Below, one piece after another: positions 1 through 8,689 of a stretch of DNA of 64,000 nucleotides. A program made the translations under genes and the position numbers. This DNA comes from Sphingomonas jinjuensis. Lineage in GTDB: Bacteria > Pseudomonadota > Alphaproteobacteria > Sphingomonadales > Sphingomonadaceae. The stretch is taken from NCBI RefSeq assembly GCF_014197105.1, contig NZ_JACIEV010000002.1, positions 372,001 through 436,000 on the forward strand, in the 5' to 3' direction. Position 1 is the first letter of the stretch; the number at the start of each line of letters is the position of its first letter. The notes below the pieces were generated by a model, which was not told the origin of the DNA, did no database searches, and worked only from the letters and a program-made list of their open reading frames with translations.

Positions 1-1010
1 GCCACGAACAGCGACAGCGCCAGCAGCGTGATCCCCTTCGCCCCGATCCCCAGCGCCAGCGGCAGGCCGAGGACGAGGCTGACGATCGCAACCGACGGGA
101 TCGTCAGTCCAATCGTCGCCAATGCCGATCCTAGCGCCAGGTTCAGGCTGGTCTGCAACCGGTCGCGCCGCGCCGCGCGATAGGCAGCCAGGCTCTCCGG
201 CGCGAGCACCAGCGCCGCGATCACCACGCCGACGATCGCAAGCGGCAGTCCCGCCTCGATCAGCGCCTGCTCCACCGTCGCCGCCAGCCCCTTGGCCAGC
301 AGTACGACCGCGACCAGCGCCGCAAGCAGGATGCCGAACGACGTCCACGCCACGGCGTTGCTCGGTGGCGCAGGCTCGTCAACCGTCTTATCGGATTCGT
401 CCGGCAGGAAATAGCCGCGATGCCGCACCGTCTGCACCAGCACGAAGGTCCCGTAGAGGACGAGCGACATGATCGCGACGAAGACCAGCTGCGAAGTGGA
501 ATAGGTTGGCCCCGCCCCGCTCGACGTGTAGTTGGGCAGCACCAGCGTCAGCACCGCCATCGCCGCCAGCGTACACAGCGCCGCACTCGCCCCGCGCAGC
601 GAGAAGCGCTGCTCGTGATGGGTCAGCGCGCCTGCCAACAGGCACAGCCCGACGATGCCGTTGAGGATGATCATGATCGCCGCGAACACGGTGTCGCGCG
701 CCAGCGATGCCGCATCGCCCGAATCGGACAGCATCAGCGAGACGATCAGCGACACCTCGATCACCGTCACCGCCACCGCCAGCACCAGCGTGCCGAACGG
801 CTCGCCGACGCGATGCGCGACGACCTCGGCGTGATGGACCGCCGCGATCACCGTGCCGATCAGGACCAGTGCCGCCGCGACGGTACCGATCAGGCCCATC
901 TTGGCCAGCCCGATCGCGATCGCGATCAGGCCCAGCGCCGGGAACAGCACGGCCCACACGGGTTGCCCGAATCTGCCCAAGAGGCCGTTGCTCGCCACCG
1001 CCGCCATCAT
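1..1010 (-). CDS. chaA: ChaA-type calcium/proton antiporter (C-terminus off the window)
   Basis: The minus-strand frame opens at ATG 1010 behind an AAGGGGA ribosome binding site and stays open to the window edge, giving the first 336 residues. It predicts a membrane protein of the CaCA cation/proton exchanger superfamily, which exports Ca2+ (or Na+/K+) in exchange for H+. The first half has the ChaA signature GEPFGTLVLAVAVTVIEVSL, with its buried acidic residue. The second half carries the paired repeat APES followed by SLNLALGSALATIGLTIP. About ten hydrophobic segments are separated by one polar loop near residues 200-215. ChaA proteins are about 360 residues, so only the last helix should be missing. 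The symbol rests on family resemblance and the ion is not known. Confidence 0.85.
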   Translation of the reverse strand, partial: MMAAVASNGLLGRFGQPVWAVLFPALGLIAIAIGLAKMGLIGTVAAALVLIGTVIAAVHHAEVVAHRVGEPFGTLVLAVAVTVIEVSLIVSLMLSDSGDAASLARDTVFAAIMIILNGIVGLCLLAGALTHHEQRFSLRGASAALCTLAAMAVLTLVLPNYTSSGAGPTYSTSQLVFVAIMSLVLYGTFVLVQTVRHRGYFLPDESDKTVDEPAPPSNAVAWTSFGILLAALVAVVLLAKGLAATVEQALIEAGLPLAIVGVVIAALVLAPESLAAYRAARRDRLQTSLNLALGSALATIGLTIPSVAIVSLVLGLPLALGIGAKGITLLALSLFV

Positions 1011-1087
1011 CGTCCCCTTCGATCGATACGCTGGGGAAATGAATTGGGGAGCATTTGGCTCCCCGTCATGGCACGTTTAACGTCCGC

Positions 1088-2737
1088 TCAGCCGAGCCGG
1101 ACGATGCCCAGCTTGGCCAACCTGGCGATGCCGTCGACCGTCATCGCCGGCTCCTGCCGCGTCGCCAGCGCCAGGTCCGCCACCGTCCGCGGGCCGCCCC
1201 GCAACGCGCCGATCCAGGCGCCGGTAACGTCGGCTGGCGGGTTCCAGCGGTTGAGCGAGACATGCGCCGTCAGCGCCTCGAACAGCTCGACCGAAGCGCC
1301 GTCCACCAGGGTGACGCGGGTTGCCGGCTTGACGTGATGGGTGGGATAGCTGGCGAAGCTTGCTGTCGGATCGCGAAACGGGGCCGTTTCGCGTGGCGCT
1401 TGCGACAATCGGTCCGCCGTCGCCGCATCACGCGACAGCCGATCGCGCACCGCCGCCTGTTCGGCCCACAGCGCGCGATACTGGGCATAGACTACGGCCC
1501 AATCATAATCGGCCCGCGCACGCTCACGTCCCGAGGTGCCGAGTCGCCGGCGCAGGTCGGGATCGCGGATCAGCGCGGCCAGCCGATCGACCAGGACCGC
1601 CATGTCGACCGACACCGCCGTGCTCGTCTGCGATGCCTGCTGGTCGAACGTCGACGCTTCGGCCTCGTAGCGGGCGGCGACATCGAAGCCGCTGCCCGGT
1701 TGCGGTGCCCAGGTGGGCACCCGGAACCCGTCGACGCCGTCGCGCACCGTGTCGCGATAACCGTCCCAATCGCTCACGACGACCGGCAATCCCGCGGCCA
1801 TCGCCTCGATCGGCGTGATGCCGAAGGTTTCCTGGATGTTGTCGGAGAGCGACACGAAGGCATCCGCCGCCGCCCAGCCGTCGCCATAGGCCGTGTCGTC
1901 GGCACCATCGACGATGATCGGGCGGACGTGCGGCGCGAACTGCGCCAGCGCCGACCGGTAAGCATCGGCAATGGCGTCGTTGAAGAACTGCCCCGCCAAT
2001 AGCAGCGTCACCGGCTGCCCGGTCAGCTGCGCCGCCATGTCGAGCCCGCGCAGCATCTCGAACGGGTGCGCCTTGCCGTGGAACGACAGGCGCCCCGCGA
2101 ACAGGAACACCGTCTCGTCATCGCCGATCGCCAGCCGCGATCGCGCCGCCGCACGCCGGTCGTCGTCGATGGCGAACCGAGCGGTATCGACGCCGAGCGG
2201 GATGATCGGCAGCATCGGCCCGGTCACCTGAATCCGCGTGCCGAGCCGCCAGGCGAGATAATGCGCCTCGTCGCGCGTCACCGTCTCGACGACCGCCCGC
2301 GCCGCCTTCGACGTGCAGATCAGCGCGTCCCACGGCATCACCGGCCCGGCGACGCAGTCGGCGATCATCGCGATGGCGTTGCTGCTCGACAGGGTGTGCG
2401 TGACGCCCGTGAGGAAATAGGCGTCGGGCCGCGCCCGCAGCCTCAGCCGCGCCGCACGTCCCAGCCGCGGGTCGGCGAGATGCAGACCACCGATCGAGCG
2501 AAGCGCGGCGAAACCCGGCGCCGCCACCCAGCGCGGCGTCACCGCCGCATTGATCGTCCTGACGATCTGGGCGAATACCTCCGCCGAACTGCGGCTCGGG
2601 GTGTAGCAGGCGAGCGACCCGTCCTCGGCACCCGCGACTGCCGCCCGCAAAAAGGCGCTGCCCGCCGCTCGCCGGCCCATCATCTGGTTGCCCGCCAGCG
2701 CGACGCTGTCGGGCTCGAACGTGATCGCCGGCGTCAC
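1088..2737 (-). CDS. Glycosyltransferase family 4 (GT-B fold)
   Basis: This is a 549-residue retaining glycosyltransferase. Residues 200-345 form the nucleotide-sugar-binding half. They contain FLFAGRLSFHGK near 212-222 and the EX7E motif at E303 to E311 (ETFGITPIE), followed by EAMAAGLPVVVSDWDGYRDTV. An N-terminal acceptor domain precedes it. The last 80 or so residues form a separate tail of unknown role. The start is GTG at 2737, whose bases overlap the rimM stop (GTGA), so the two genes are probably translationally coupled. Donor and acceptor cannot be read from the sequence. Polysaccharide or glycolipid synthesis is the usual role of this family. Confidence 0.85.
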   Translation of the reverse strand: MTPAITFEPDSVALAGNQMMGRRAAGSAFLRAAVAGAEDGSLACYTPSRSSAEVFAQIVRTINAAVTPRWVAAPGFAALRSIGGLHLADPRLGRAARLRLRARPDAYFLTGVTHTLSSSNAIAMIADCVAGPVMPWDALICTSKAARAVVETVTRDEAHYLAWRLGTRIQVTGPMLPIIPLGVDTARFAIDDDRRAAARSRLAIGDDETVFLFAGRLSFHGKAHPFEMLRGLDMAAQLTGQPVTLLLAGQFFNDAIADAYRSALAQFAPHVRPIIVDGADDTAYGDGWAAADAFVSLSDNIQETFGITPIEAMAAGLPVVVSDWDGYRDTVRDGVDGFRVPTWAPQPGSGFDVAARYEAEASTFDQQASQTSTAVSVDMAVLVDRLAALIRDPDLRRRLGTSGRERARADYDWAVVYAQYRALWAEQAAVRDRLSRDAATADRLSQAPRETAPFRDPTASFASYPTHHVKPATRVTLVDGASVELFEALTAHVSLNRWNPPADVTGAWIGALRGGPRTVADLALATRQEPAMTVDGIARLAKLGIVRLG

Positions 2738-3303
2738 GGCTCGACGAAGGCCGGATCGATCACCAGCCGGTCGTCGTCCCAGATCGGCACCGCTTCGGGG
2801 CGCATCGGCACCATGAAGCGCTTGCCGCCCGGCCGTTCGACCTCGATGACGTCGCCCGCGCCGAAATTATCGATCGCGACGACGACGCCCAATGCCACGC
2901 CGGCGCTGTCTTCCGCCGGCAGCCCGAGCAGGTCGGCGTGGTAATATTCGCCCTCGGCCAGCGGCGGCAGCGCGCTGCGCGGCACCGTCAGTTCGGTCCC
3001 GCGCATCGCCTCCGCAGCGGATCGATCCTTCACCTCGGCGAAGCGGGCGATCGAACCATTGTTGCCGCCGCGCAGCGACGACAGCGTGAGCGCGCCGTCG
3101 TTGAACGATCGATGCGCCGACAGGTCCTCGGCGAAGACCTTCAGCCGCACCTCGCCGCCGACGCCGTGCGCGCCGATGACGGCGGCGAGTACGACCGGCC
3201 GTTCAGCCCTGGGGCGATCCGTCGTCGGCGGGCGGCGTGTCGTCGCTGCCTTCGGCGGGGTCCTGGCTGGAGAGTCCCCGGCCGTCGGCGGGCTGGTCGT
3301 CAT
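2734..3303 (-). CDS. rimM: Ribosome maturation factor RimM
   Basis: RimM assists assembly of the 30S head domain. Residues 36-105 are the N-terminal barrel, beginning VVLAAVIGAHGVGGEVRLKV. Residues 110-189 are the PRC barrel, with GEYYHADLLGLPA, GDVIEVERPGGKRFMVPM and the closing VIDPAFVEP. The frame has only one ATG ahead of the conserved part, at 3303. It is poorly served by a ribosome binding site and adds a 35-residue Pro/Thr/Arg-rich leader that RimM proteins normally lack. A much better Shine-Dalgarno sequence lies further upstream, but it serves a different frame (3203..3337). The true start may therefore differ, or a frameshift may join the two frames. The gene lies in the ffh-rpsP-rimM operon. 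Confidence 0.88.
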   Translation of the reverse strand: MTTSPPTAGDSPARTPPKAATTRRPPTTDRPRAERPVVLAAVIGAHGVGGEVRLKVFAEDLSAHRSFNDGALTLSSLRGGNNGSIARFAEVKDRSAAEAMRGTELTVPRSALPPLAEGEYYHADLLGLPAEDSAGVALGVVVAIDNFGAGDVIEVERPGGKRFMVPMRPEAVPIWDDDRLVIDPAFVEP

Positions 3304-3337
3304 CGGCAGGGGTCCTGGGATCGGGGTCGTGGATCAT
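3203..3337 (-). CDS. Small acidic ORF overlapping the rimM 5' end in another frame
   Basis: This 44-residue frame starts at ATG 3337, six to seven bases after an AGAGGAGGA site that is the strongest ribosome binding site between rpsP and rimM. The peptide is very acidic and rich in Pro and Asp, beginning MIHDPDPRTPADDDQPADGR. Its third codon positions are nearly all C or G with the usual GAC/GCC/CCC choice, which looks more native than the overlapping rimM-frame leader. It stops at TGA 3203-3205, just where the conserved part of RimM begins in the other frame. It could be a leader peptide coupled to rimM, the real RimM N-terminus separated by a frameshift, or chance. Confidence 0.4.
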   Translation of the reverse strand: MIHDPDPRTPADDDQPADGRGLSSQDPAEGSDDTPPADDGSPQG

Positions 3338-3391
3338 GGCGGTCCTCCTCTCGTTACCGATCGGCAACGCGCCATGATCCGGTTTGGCTGC

Positions 3392-3847
3392 TTACTGCTC
3401 GGTCGTCGCTTCGGCGGGGGCGTCGCTCTCGGCGGCCGGCGTCTCGTCGGCAGCAGCCTCGGCGGGTGCGTTCTTCTCGGCCTCGGCAGCCTTCGCGGCC
3501 TCTTCGGCCTCGCGCTGCTTCTCGGCACGCTCCTCGGCGCGCTCGGTGGCCTTCTCGCCCGGCTTCGCCTTGTTCGGGTTGTTGCGCGCGGCGCGCTCAC
3601 GGACGCCGGCGGCGTCGAGGAAGCGGGCGACGCGGTCGGTCGGCTGCGCGCCGTTCGACAGCCAGTGCTTCGCGCGCTCGGCGTCGAGCACGATGCGCTT
3701 CTCGTCGTCCTTCTTCAGCAGCGGGTTATAGCTGCCGATCCGCTCGATGAACTTGCCGTCGCGCGGGCTGCGCGCATCGGCGACGACGATGCGGTAATAG
3801 GGCCGCTTCTTGGAGCCGCCACGCGACAGGCGAATGCTGAGTGCCAT
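3392..3847 (-). CDS. rpsP: 30S ribosomal protein S16 with acidic C-terminal tail
   Basis: Residues 1-80 are S16, a protein of the 30S body. They begin [20 protein letters not shown] and include [21 protein letters not shown]. The remaining 70 residues form a low-complexity Ala/Glu/Lys extension that takes the protein to 151 residues, against about 80-90 in E. coli. The alternating charged and Ala-rich pattern suggests a helical, exposed tail. Tails of this kind occur in alphaproteobacterial S16. The gene follows ffh by 31 bp and precedes rimM, as in the usual ribosome-biogenesis operon. Confidence 0.97.
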   Translation of the reverse strand: MALSIRLSRGGSKKRPYYRIVVADARSPRDGKFIERIGSYNPLLKKDDEKRIVLDAERAKHWLSNGAQPTDRVARFLDAAGVRERAARNNPNKAKPGEKATERAEERAEKQREAEEAAKAAEAEKNAPAEAAADETPAAESDAPAEATTEQ

Positions 3848-3878
3848 TGTAATTATTCCTTCGTTTTCTGGTCAGTTG

Positions 3879-5363
3879 TTACTTTTTCTTGATGAAATTC
3901 TCGAAGCCCGGCGGCAGCTTGGGCATGCCATCGGCGCCGCCGCCGAGGCCCGGAAGCCCGCCGCCCGCCTTCTGCATCATGTCGCCCAGGTCCTGGCCGC
4001 CGATGGCGTTGCCGAGCCCGCCGAGCCCGCCCTTGCCGAGCATCGACATCATGCCCTTCAGGCCGCCCATCTTCTTGATCTTCTTCATCGCGGTCGACAT
4101 TTCCTGGTGCATCTTCAGGAGCTTGTTCACCTCCTGCACCGTCGTGCCCGAACCCTTGGCGATGCGGATCTTGCGCTTGGCGTTGACCAACTCGGGCTTG
4201 GCGCGCTCCTTGGGCGTCATCGACCCGATCATCGCGTCCATGTGGATCAGCACCTTGTCGCCGCCCACCTGGCTGACCGCGGCCTGCGCCTTCTTCATCC
4301 CCGGCATCATGCCGGCGAGCGCACCCAGGCCACCCATACGGCGCATCTGCTGCAGCTGCGCGCGCAGGTCGTTCATGTCGAACTGGCCCTTGGCAAGCCG
4401 GTTCGCCATCCGCTCGGCGTCTTCCTGCTGGATCGACTCCGCGGCACGCTCGACCAGGCTGACGACGTCGCCCATGCCCAGGATGCGACCCGCGACGCGG
4501 CTCGGATGGAACGCCTCGAGCGCATCCAGCTTCTCGCCGGTACCCGCGAACTTGATCGGCTTGCCGGTGACCGCGCGCATCGACAGCGCCGCGCCGCCGC
4601 GGGCGTCGCCGTCCATCCGGGTCAGCACGACGCCGGTCAGCGGCACCTGGTCGGAGAAGTTCTGCGCGACGTTGACCGCGTCCTGGCCGGTCAGCGAATC
4701 GACGACGAGCAGGATCTCGTTGGGGGTCGCGATGTCGGCGACCGCCTTCATCTCGTCCATCAGCGCCTGGTCGACGTGCAGGCGACCCGCCGTGTCGAGC
4801 ATCAGCACGTCGAAGCCCTGCAGCTTCGCCGCCTGCATCGCGCGCCGGGCGATGTCGACCGGCTGCTGTCCCGCCACGATCGGCAGCGTCGCCACCTCGA
4901 TCTGCGTGCCCAGCGTCGCCAGCTGCTCCTGCGCCGCCGGGCGATTGACGTCGAGCGACGCCATCAGCACCTTCTTGCGGTCGCGCGACGTCAGCCGCTT
5001 GGCGATCTTCGCCGTCGTCGTCGTCTTGCCCGAGCCCTGCAGGCCGACCATCATCACCACCGCGGGCGGGGTGACGCCGATCTCCAGCTCGCTCTCGTCC
5101 GCGCCGAGCATCTCGACCAGCGCATCGTTGACGATCTTGACGACCTGCTGCCCCGGCGTGACCGAGCGCAGCACGTTCTGGCCGATCGCCGCCTCGGTCG
5201 CCCTGTCGACGAACTGGCGGGCGACGGGCAGCGCCACGTCCGCCTCGAGCAGCGCGACGCGCACCTCGCGCATCGCGGCGCGCACGTCCGACTCGGTCAG
5301 CGCACCACGACCGCGCAGGCGGTCGAACACGCCTCCCAACCGGTCGCTCAGGCTTTCGAACAT
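3879..5363 (-). CDS. ffh: Signal recognition particle protein Ffh (SRP54)
   Basis: Ffh is the GTPase that binds 4.5S RNA and signal peptides of nascent membrane proteins and docks with FtsY. The 494 residues hold the N domain (1-85) and the G domain, with P-loop GLQGSGKTTTTAKIAKRL near 107-124, DTAGRLHVD, and TRMDGDARGGAALS. The methionine-rich M domain follows from about 300, with MRRMGGLGALAGMMPGMKK and a Gly/Met tail. Length and domain order are typical. It is the first gene of the minus-strand operon and is divergent from the MarR gene. Confidence 0.97.
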   Translation of the reverse strand: MFESLSDRLGGVFDRLRGRGALTESDVRAAMREVRVALLEADVALPVARQFVDRATEAAIGQNVLRSVTPGQQVVKIVNDALVEMLGADESELEIGVTPPAVVMMVGLQGSGKTTTTAKIAKRLTSRDRKKVLMASLDVNRPAAQEQLATLGTQIEVATLPIVAGQQPVDIARRAMQAAKLQGFDVLMLDTAGRLHVDQALMDEMKAVADIATPNEILLVVDSLTGQDAVNVAQNFSDQVPLTGVVLTRMDGDARGGAALSMRAVTGKPIKFAGTGEKLDALEAFHPSRVAGRILGMGDVVSLVERAAESIQQEDAERMANRLAKGQFDMNDLRAQLQQMRRMGGLGALAGMMPGMKKAQAAVSQVGGDKVLIHMDAMIGSMTPKERAKPELVNAKRKIRIAKGSGTTVQEVNKLLKMHQEMSTAMKKIKKMGGLKGMMSMLGKGGLGGLGNAIGGQDLGDMMQKAGGGLPGLGGGADGMPKLPPGFENFIKKK

Positions 5364-5615
5364 TCGCTTTTACCTCGACACACGAGCCGCCAAACACAAA
5401 AGCGCCGGCGGGCGAAACCTCGCCGGCCAGCGTGCACCCGTGGGCGCTCATCGATCACGTTCTGCGACAGAACAGCGAGGTCATTAGCTGGGTACGCCCC
5501 CGAACGCAAGTCAACGCCGGCCAAGCTTTGTCACCGGTCGCCCGCAACCCGTGGCGATTCACGGCGTTATGTCACCGAAACGACGCCCGTCAGAGGCGAA
5601 GATGGAACAGCAAAC

Positions 5616-5972
5616 GTGGCAGCAGCAGAGGCGCAAACGCTCGCGGTGTGGATGTCGACCCTGGTCGACTATGTCCGCTCTGGTGAGCCCGATCTGACCA
5701 ACCGCCAGATGGCGCTTCTTCTGCTCGTCTACCTCAAACCCGGCCCCCACACCGTCCGCGGCCTGGCCCGCGCGCTGAACGTCTCGAAGCCCGTCGTGAC
5801 GCGCGCCTTGAATAGGCTGGGCGCGCTCGGCTATCTGCGCCGCCAACGCGACGACAGCGACAAGCGTAACATCTTCGTCGCTCGCACATCCGAAGGGGCA
5901 GAGTTTCTTGAAGAATTCGGGCAATTCCTCGGGGTTGGCGAGCATCCCCAGCGAAGCAGGGCCCTCGCGTAA
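5616..5972 (+). CDS. MarR-family transcriptional regulator
   Basis: This is a small winged-helix regulator of about 118 residues. The core LTNRQMALLLLVYLKPGPHT leads into the recognition helix region LARALNVSKPVVTRALNRLGALGYLRRQ, and the wing DDSDKRNIFVARTSEG is typical of MarR. GTG 5616 is a likely start; ATG 5652 in the same frame is an alternative and would still leave the whole DNA-binding domain. The 3' end overlaps the next gene by up to 65 bp, so the two are probably co-expressed. The ligand is unknown. Confidence 0.75.
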   Translation: MAAAEAQTLAVWMSTLVDYVRSGEPDLTNRQMALLLLVYLKPGPHTVRGLARALNVSKPVVTRALNRLGALGYLRRQRDDSDKRNIFVARTSEGAEFLEEFGQFLGVGEHPQRSRALA

Positions 5973-6279
5973 GGCGTTCGCGCTGACCGGTCGCTCCGCC
6001 GATCTCGATCCTCGGACGCATGCCGTGCGCGGCGATCTCGCCGATGTTCGTCTCGCCGAATACGTATTCGCCCCACACTACGCCTCGCCGATGATGTGCA
6101 TCGCATCCCGCGCCGCATCGCTTCATGCCGAGCGCAACGGTGTCGAGATCGTCGGCCAGATCGTCCCCGGCGACCGGTTCGAGGTGTTGGAGCTGGCAGG
6201 CGGCAACGCCTGGGGGATCGCCGTCGGCCCCGGCCTCGTCGGCTATCTCGATCGTACCGTATTGGAGCTGGAGGCATGA
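5908..6279 (+). CDS. Bacterial SH3-domain protein, apparent NlpC/P60 remnant
   Basis: The frame encodes 123 residues. A stretch LDPRTHAVRGDLADVRLAEY is followed by an SH3-like fold ending WGIAVGPGLVGYLDRTVLELEA. This resembles the N-terminal half of NlpC/P60 (C40) cell-wall peptidases found beside a MarR gene in other sphingomonads, as far as I recall. The catalytic Cys/His domain is absent: the protein stops at TGA 6277-6279, overlapping the argC start (ATGA). Both candidate starts are TTG (5908, or 5935). An AAGGGG lies ahead of the first at long spacing. It may be a free peptidoglycan-binding module or a decaying gene. Confidence 0.55.
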   Translation: MKNSGNSSGLASIPSEAGPSRKAFALTGRSADLDPRTHAVRGDLADVRLAEYVFAPHYASPMMCIASRAASLHAERNGVEIVGQIVPGDRFEVLELAGGNAWGIAVGPGLVGYLDRTVLELEA

Positions 6280-7193
6280 CCGCTACCGTCTTCATCGATG
6301 GCGCCGCCGGCACGACCGGTCTGGAGATTCGCGAGCGGCTGGCCGAGCGTGCGGACCTCAGCGTCGTCACCCTGCCCGACGACAAGCGCAAGGATGCCGA
6401 GGCCCGGCGCCAGGCGCTCAACGACGCCGATTTCGTCATCCTCTGCCTGCCCGACGAGGCGGCGCGCGAGGCGGTGGCGCTGATCGCGAACCCCCGCACC
6501 CGGGTGATCGACGCCTCCTCCGCACATCGTGTCGCCGATGGCTGGACCTATGGCTTCCCCGAACTGGGCTTCGACGTCGCCGGCGCCGCCCGCGTCTCGA
6601 ACCCCGGCTGTTACCCCACCGGCTTCCTCGCGTCCGTCGCGCCGCTGGTCCGTGCCGGGCTGGTCCCTGCCGACTGGCCTCTGACCGTCAATGCGATCTC
6701 GGGCTATTCGGGCGGCGGCAAGGCGCTGATCGAACGCTTCGAGGGTGACGACAGCCTCGCCTTCCGCGATTATGGCTTCAGCCTCGCGCACAAGCATCTG
6801 CCGGAAATGCAGCGCCATGCCGGGCTTTTGTATCCGCCCGTCTTCGCGCCGATGGTCGCCCGCTCGTTCCGCGGCATGATCGTTGAAGTGCCGCTGTCGC
6901 TCGCCGCGTTGCCGGCCAAGCCGACGCGCGCCGCGATCCTGGACACGCTGCATCAGGCCTTCGACGGCCAGCCGCTGGTCCACGTGATCGCCGACCAGCC
7001 CGACGAACTGCTGATGACGACCGCCGGTGAACGAACCGACCGGCTCGACCTCTACGTCTTCGCCGACAAGGCCGATGCCCAGGCCCGCCTCGTCGCGCGG
7101 CTCGACAATCTCGGCAAGGGTGCCGGCGGCGCCGCCGTCCAGAACCTGAACCTCATGGCGGGTCTCGATCCGCTCGCCGGACTGATCCTCTGA
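6276..7193 (+). CDS. argC: N-acetyl-gamma-glutamyl-phosphate reductase, type 2
   Basis: ArgC catalyses the NADPH-dependent third step of arginine synthesis, reducing N-acetylglutamyl phosphate to the semialdehyde. The 305-residue length fits the short type 2 ArgC group. The N-terminal Rossmann motif is FIDGAAGTTGLEI. The catalytic cysteine is C112 in SNPGCYPTGF, and the active-site region AISGYSGGGKALIERFE and HKHLPEMQRH follow. ATG 6276 overlaps the preceding stop. Its neighbours downstream are glucose genes, so it is not in an arg operon. Confidence 0.95.
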   Translation: MTATVFIDGAAGTTGLEIRERLAERADLSVVTLPDDKRKDAEARRQALNDADFVILCLPDEAAREAVALIANPRTRVIDASSAHRVADGWTYGFPELGFDVAGAARVSNPGCYPTGFLASVAPLVRAGLVPADWPLTVNAISGYSGGGKALIERFEGDDSLAFRDYGFSLAHKHLPEMQRHAGLLYPPVFAPMVARSFRGMIVEVPLSLAALPAKPTRAAILDTLHQAFDGQPLVHVIADQPDELLMTTAGERTDRLDLYVFADKADAQARLVARLDNLGKGAGGAAVQNLNLMAGLDPLAGLIL

Positions 7194-7213
7194 TGCCCCA
7201 CCAAGGAGCGACC

Positions 7214-8677
7214 ATGCAGCGCAATCCCGTCAGCAAGCTCCTCCTGTTCGGCGCGACGGGCGACCTGTCGCAGCGCATGCTGCTGCCGTCGCTCTACGCG
7301 CTGCATGCCGACAAGCTGCTGCCCGACGGCCTGACGATCACCGGCTCGGCACGGTCCGACTATGACGATGCGGGCTTTCGCGATTTCGCCAAGCAGGCTC
7401 TCGACAAGTTCCTGCCCGACGACCGCAAGGACGAAAGCGCGGTCGGCAGCTTCCTCGAACGGCTCCAGTTCCAGCCGTGCGACCTGTCCGATTCAAACAG
7501 CTTCCAGCCGCTCGCTGACAAGATCGGCGATATTTCGGGCGGGCTCGCCATCTACCTGTCGACCGCGCCGTCGCTGTTCGAATCGGCGGTGGAGGGGCTG
7601 GAGAAGGTCGGGCTGACCGCGGGCACCGTGCGCATCGCGCTCGAAAAGCCTCTCGGCTACGACCTCGCCTCGTCGATCGAGATCAACGACACCGTGGCGC
7701 GCGTCTTCCCTGAGGATCGCATCTTCCGCATCGACCATTATCTCGGCAAGGAGACGGTGCAGAACATCCTCGCGCTGCGCTTCGGCAACAGCTTCTTCGA
7801 GCCGGTGTGGAACAGCAGCGGCATCGACAACGTCCAGATCACGATCGGCGAGACCGTCGGGCTCGAGGACCGCGCCGGCTATTACGAGGGCGCCGGCGCG
7901 CTGCGCGACATGGTCGCGAACCACATGCTCCAGCTGGTCGCGCTGATCGCGATGGAGCCGCCCGCCCGCTATGACGGCACCGCGATCCGCGACGAAAAGG
8001 CCAAGGTTTTCCGCTCGCTGCGCAAGATCACGCCCGACAAGGTGGCGCAGGACACCGTCACCGGCCAGTATGAAGAGGGTGCGGTAGGCGGCAAGGTCGT
8101 CAAGGGCTATGACGAAGAGCTCGGCAAGGACAGCGACACCGAGACGTTCGTTGCGATCAAGGCGCATGTCGACAACTGGCGCTGGCAGGGCGTGCCCTTC
8201 TACCTTCGCACGGGCAAGCGCATGGCGAAGCGCCGCAGCGAGATCGCGATTCAGTTCAAGCCGGTGCCCCATTCGATGTTCTCGGGGCGCGGCGGCATCC
8301 TCCAGCCCAACATGCTCATCATCCGCCTCCAGCCGGAGGAATATATCCAGATGCTGGTGATGGCGAAGGAGCCCGGCCTCGACCGCGAGGGCGTGAAGCT
8401 GCGCGAGGTACCGCTGACGCTCAACATCGACGCCGCCTTCGCCGGCAGCCGCCGCCGCATCGCGTACGAGCGGTTGATGCTCGACCTGATCGACGGCGAC
8501 CAGACGCTCTTCGTCCGCCGCGACGAGGTGGAAGCGCAGTGGCAGTGGATCGACGCGATCCGCGAGGGCTGGACGGCGAACGGCACCAAGCCCAAGCATT
8601 ATCCCGCCGGCAGCTGGGGCCCCTCCGCCGCGATCGCCCTGACCGAGCGCGACGGGGTGACCTGGCAGGACGATTGA
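7214..8677 (+). CDS. zwf: Glucose-6-phosphate 1-dehydrogenase
   Basis: Zwf oxidises glucose 6-phosphate to 6-phosphogluconolactone with NAD(P)+, the entry to the Entner-Doudoroff pathway. The protein has 487 residues. LFGATGDLSQRMLLPSLY at 11-28 binds the nucleotide, and RIDHYLGKE at 172-180 holds the catalytic histidine H175. The usual GxxxxD-rich C-terminal half is complete. ATG 7214 is chosen because AAGGAG lies five bases upstream; ATG 7193, which touches the argC stop, has no such site. It leads zwf-pgl-edd-glk-eda. Confidence 0.97.
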   Translation: MQRNPVSKLLLFGATGDLSQRMLLPSLYALHADKLLPDGLTITGSARSDYDDAGFRDFAKQALDKFLPDDRKDESAVGSFLERLQFQPCDLSDSNSFQPLADKIGDISGGLAIYLSTAPSLFESAVEGLEKVGLTAGTVRIALEKPLGYDLASSIEINDTVARVFPEDRIFRIDHYLGKETVQNILALRFGNSFFEPVWNSSGIDNVQITIGETVGLEDRAGYYEGAGALRDMVANHMLQLVALIAMEPPARYDGTAIRDEKAKVFRSLRKITPDKVAQDTVTGQYEEGAVGGKVVKGYDEELGKDSDTETFVAIKAHVDNWRWQGVPFYLRTGKRMAKRRSEIAIQFKPVPHSMFSGRGGILQPNMLIIRLQPEEYIQMLVMAKEPGLDREGVKLREVPLTLNIDAAFAGSRRRIAYERLMLDLIDGDQTLFVRRDEVEAQWQWIDAIREGWTANGTKPKHYPAGSWGPSAAIALTERDGVTWQDD

Positions 8678-8689
8678 TCTCCCCTCCCC

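Noticed and set aside
5400..5440. GC-rich hairpin upstream of ffh, considered as a terminator or small RNA
   Set aside because: The stem is only about 7 bp with a weak T stretch, and nothing upstream on that strand needs termination. 4.5S RNA features were not seen.
3810..5972. Long plus-strand open frame over ffh
   Set aside because: It is a shadow of ffh in a GC-rich genome and is rich in His, Arg and Gln; only its last 119 codons, the MarR gene, are real.
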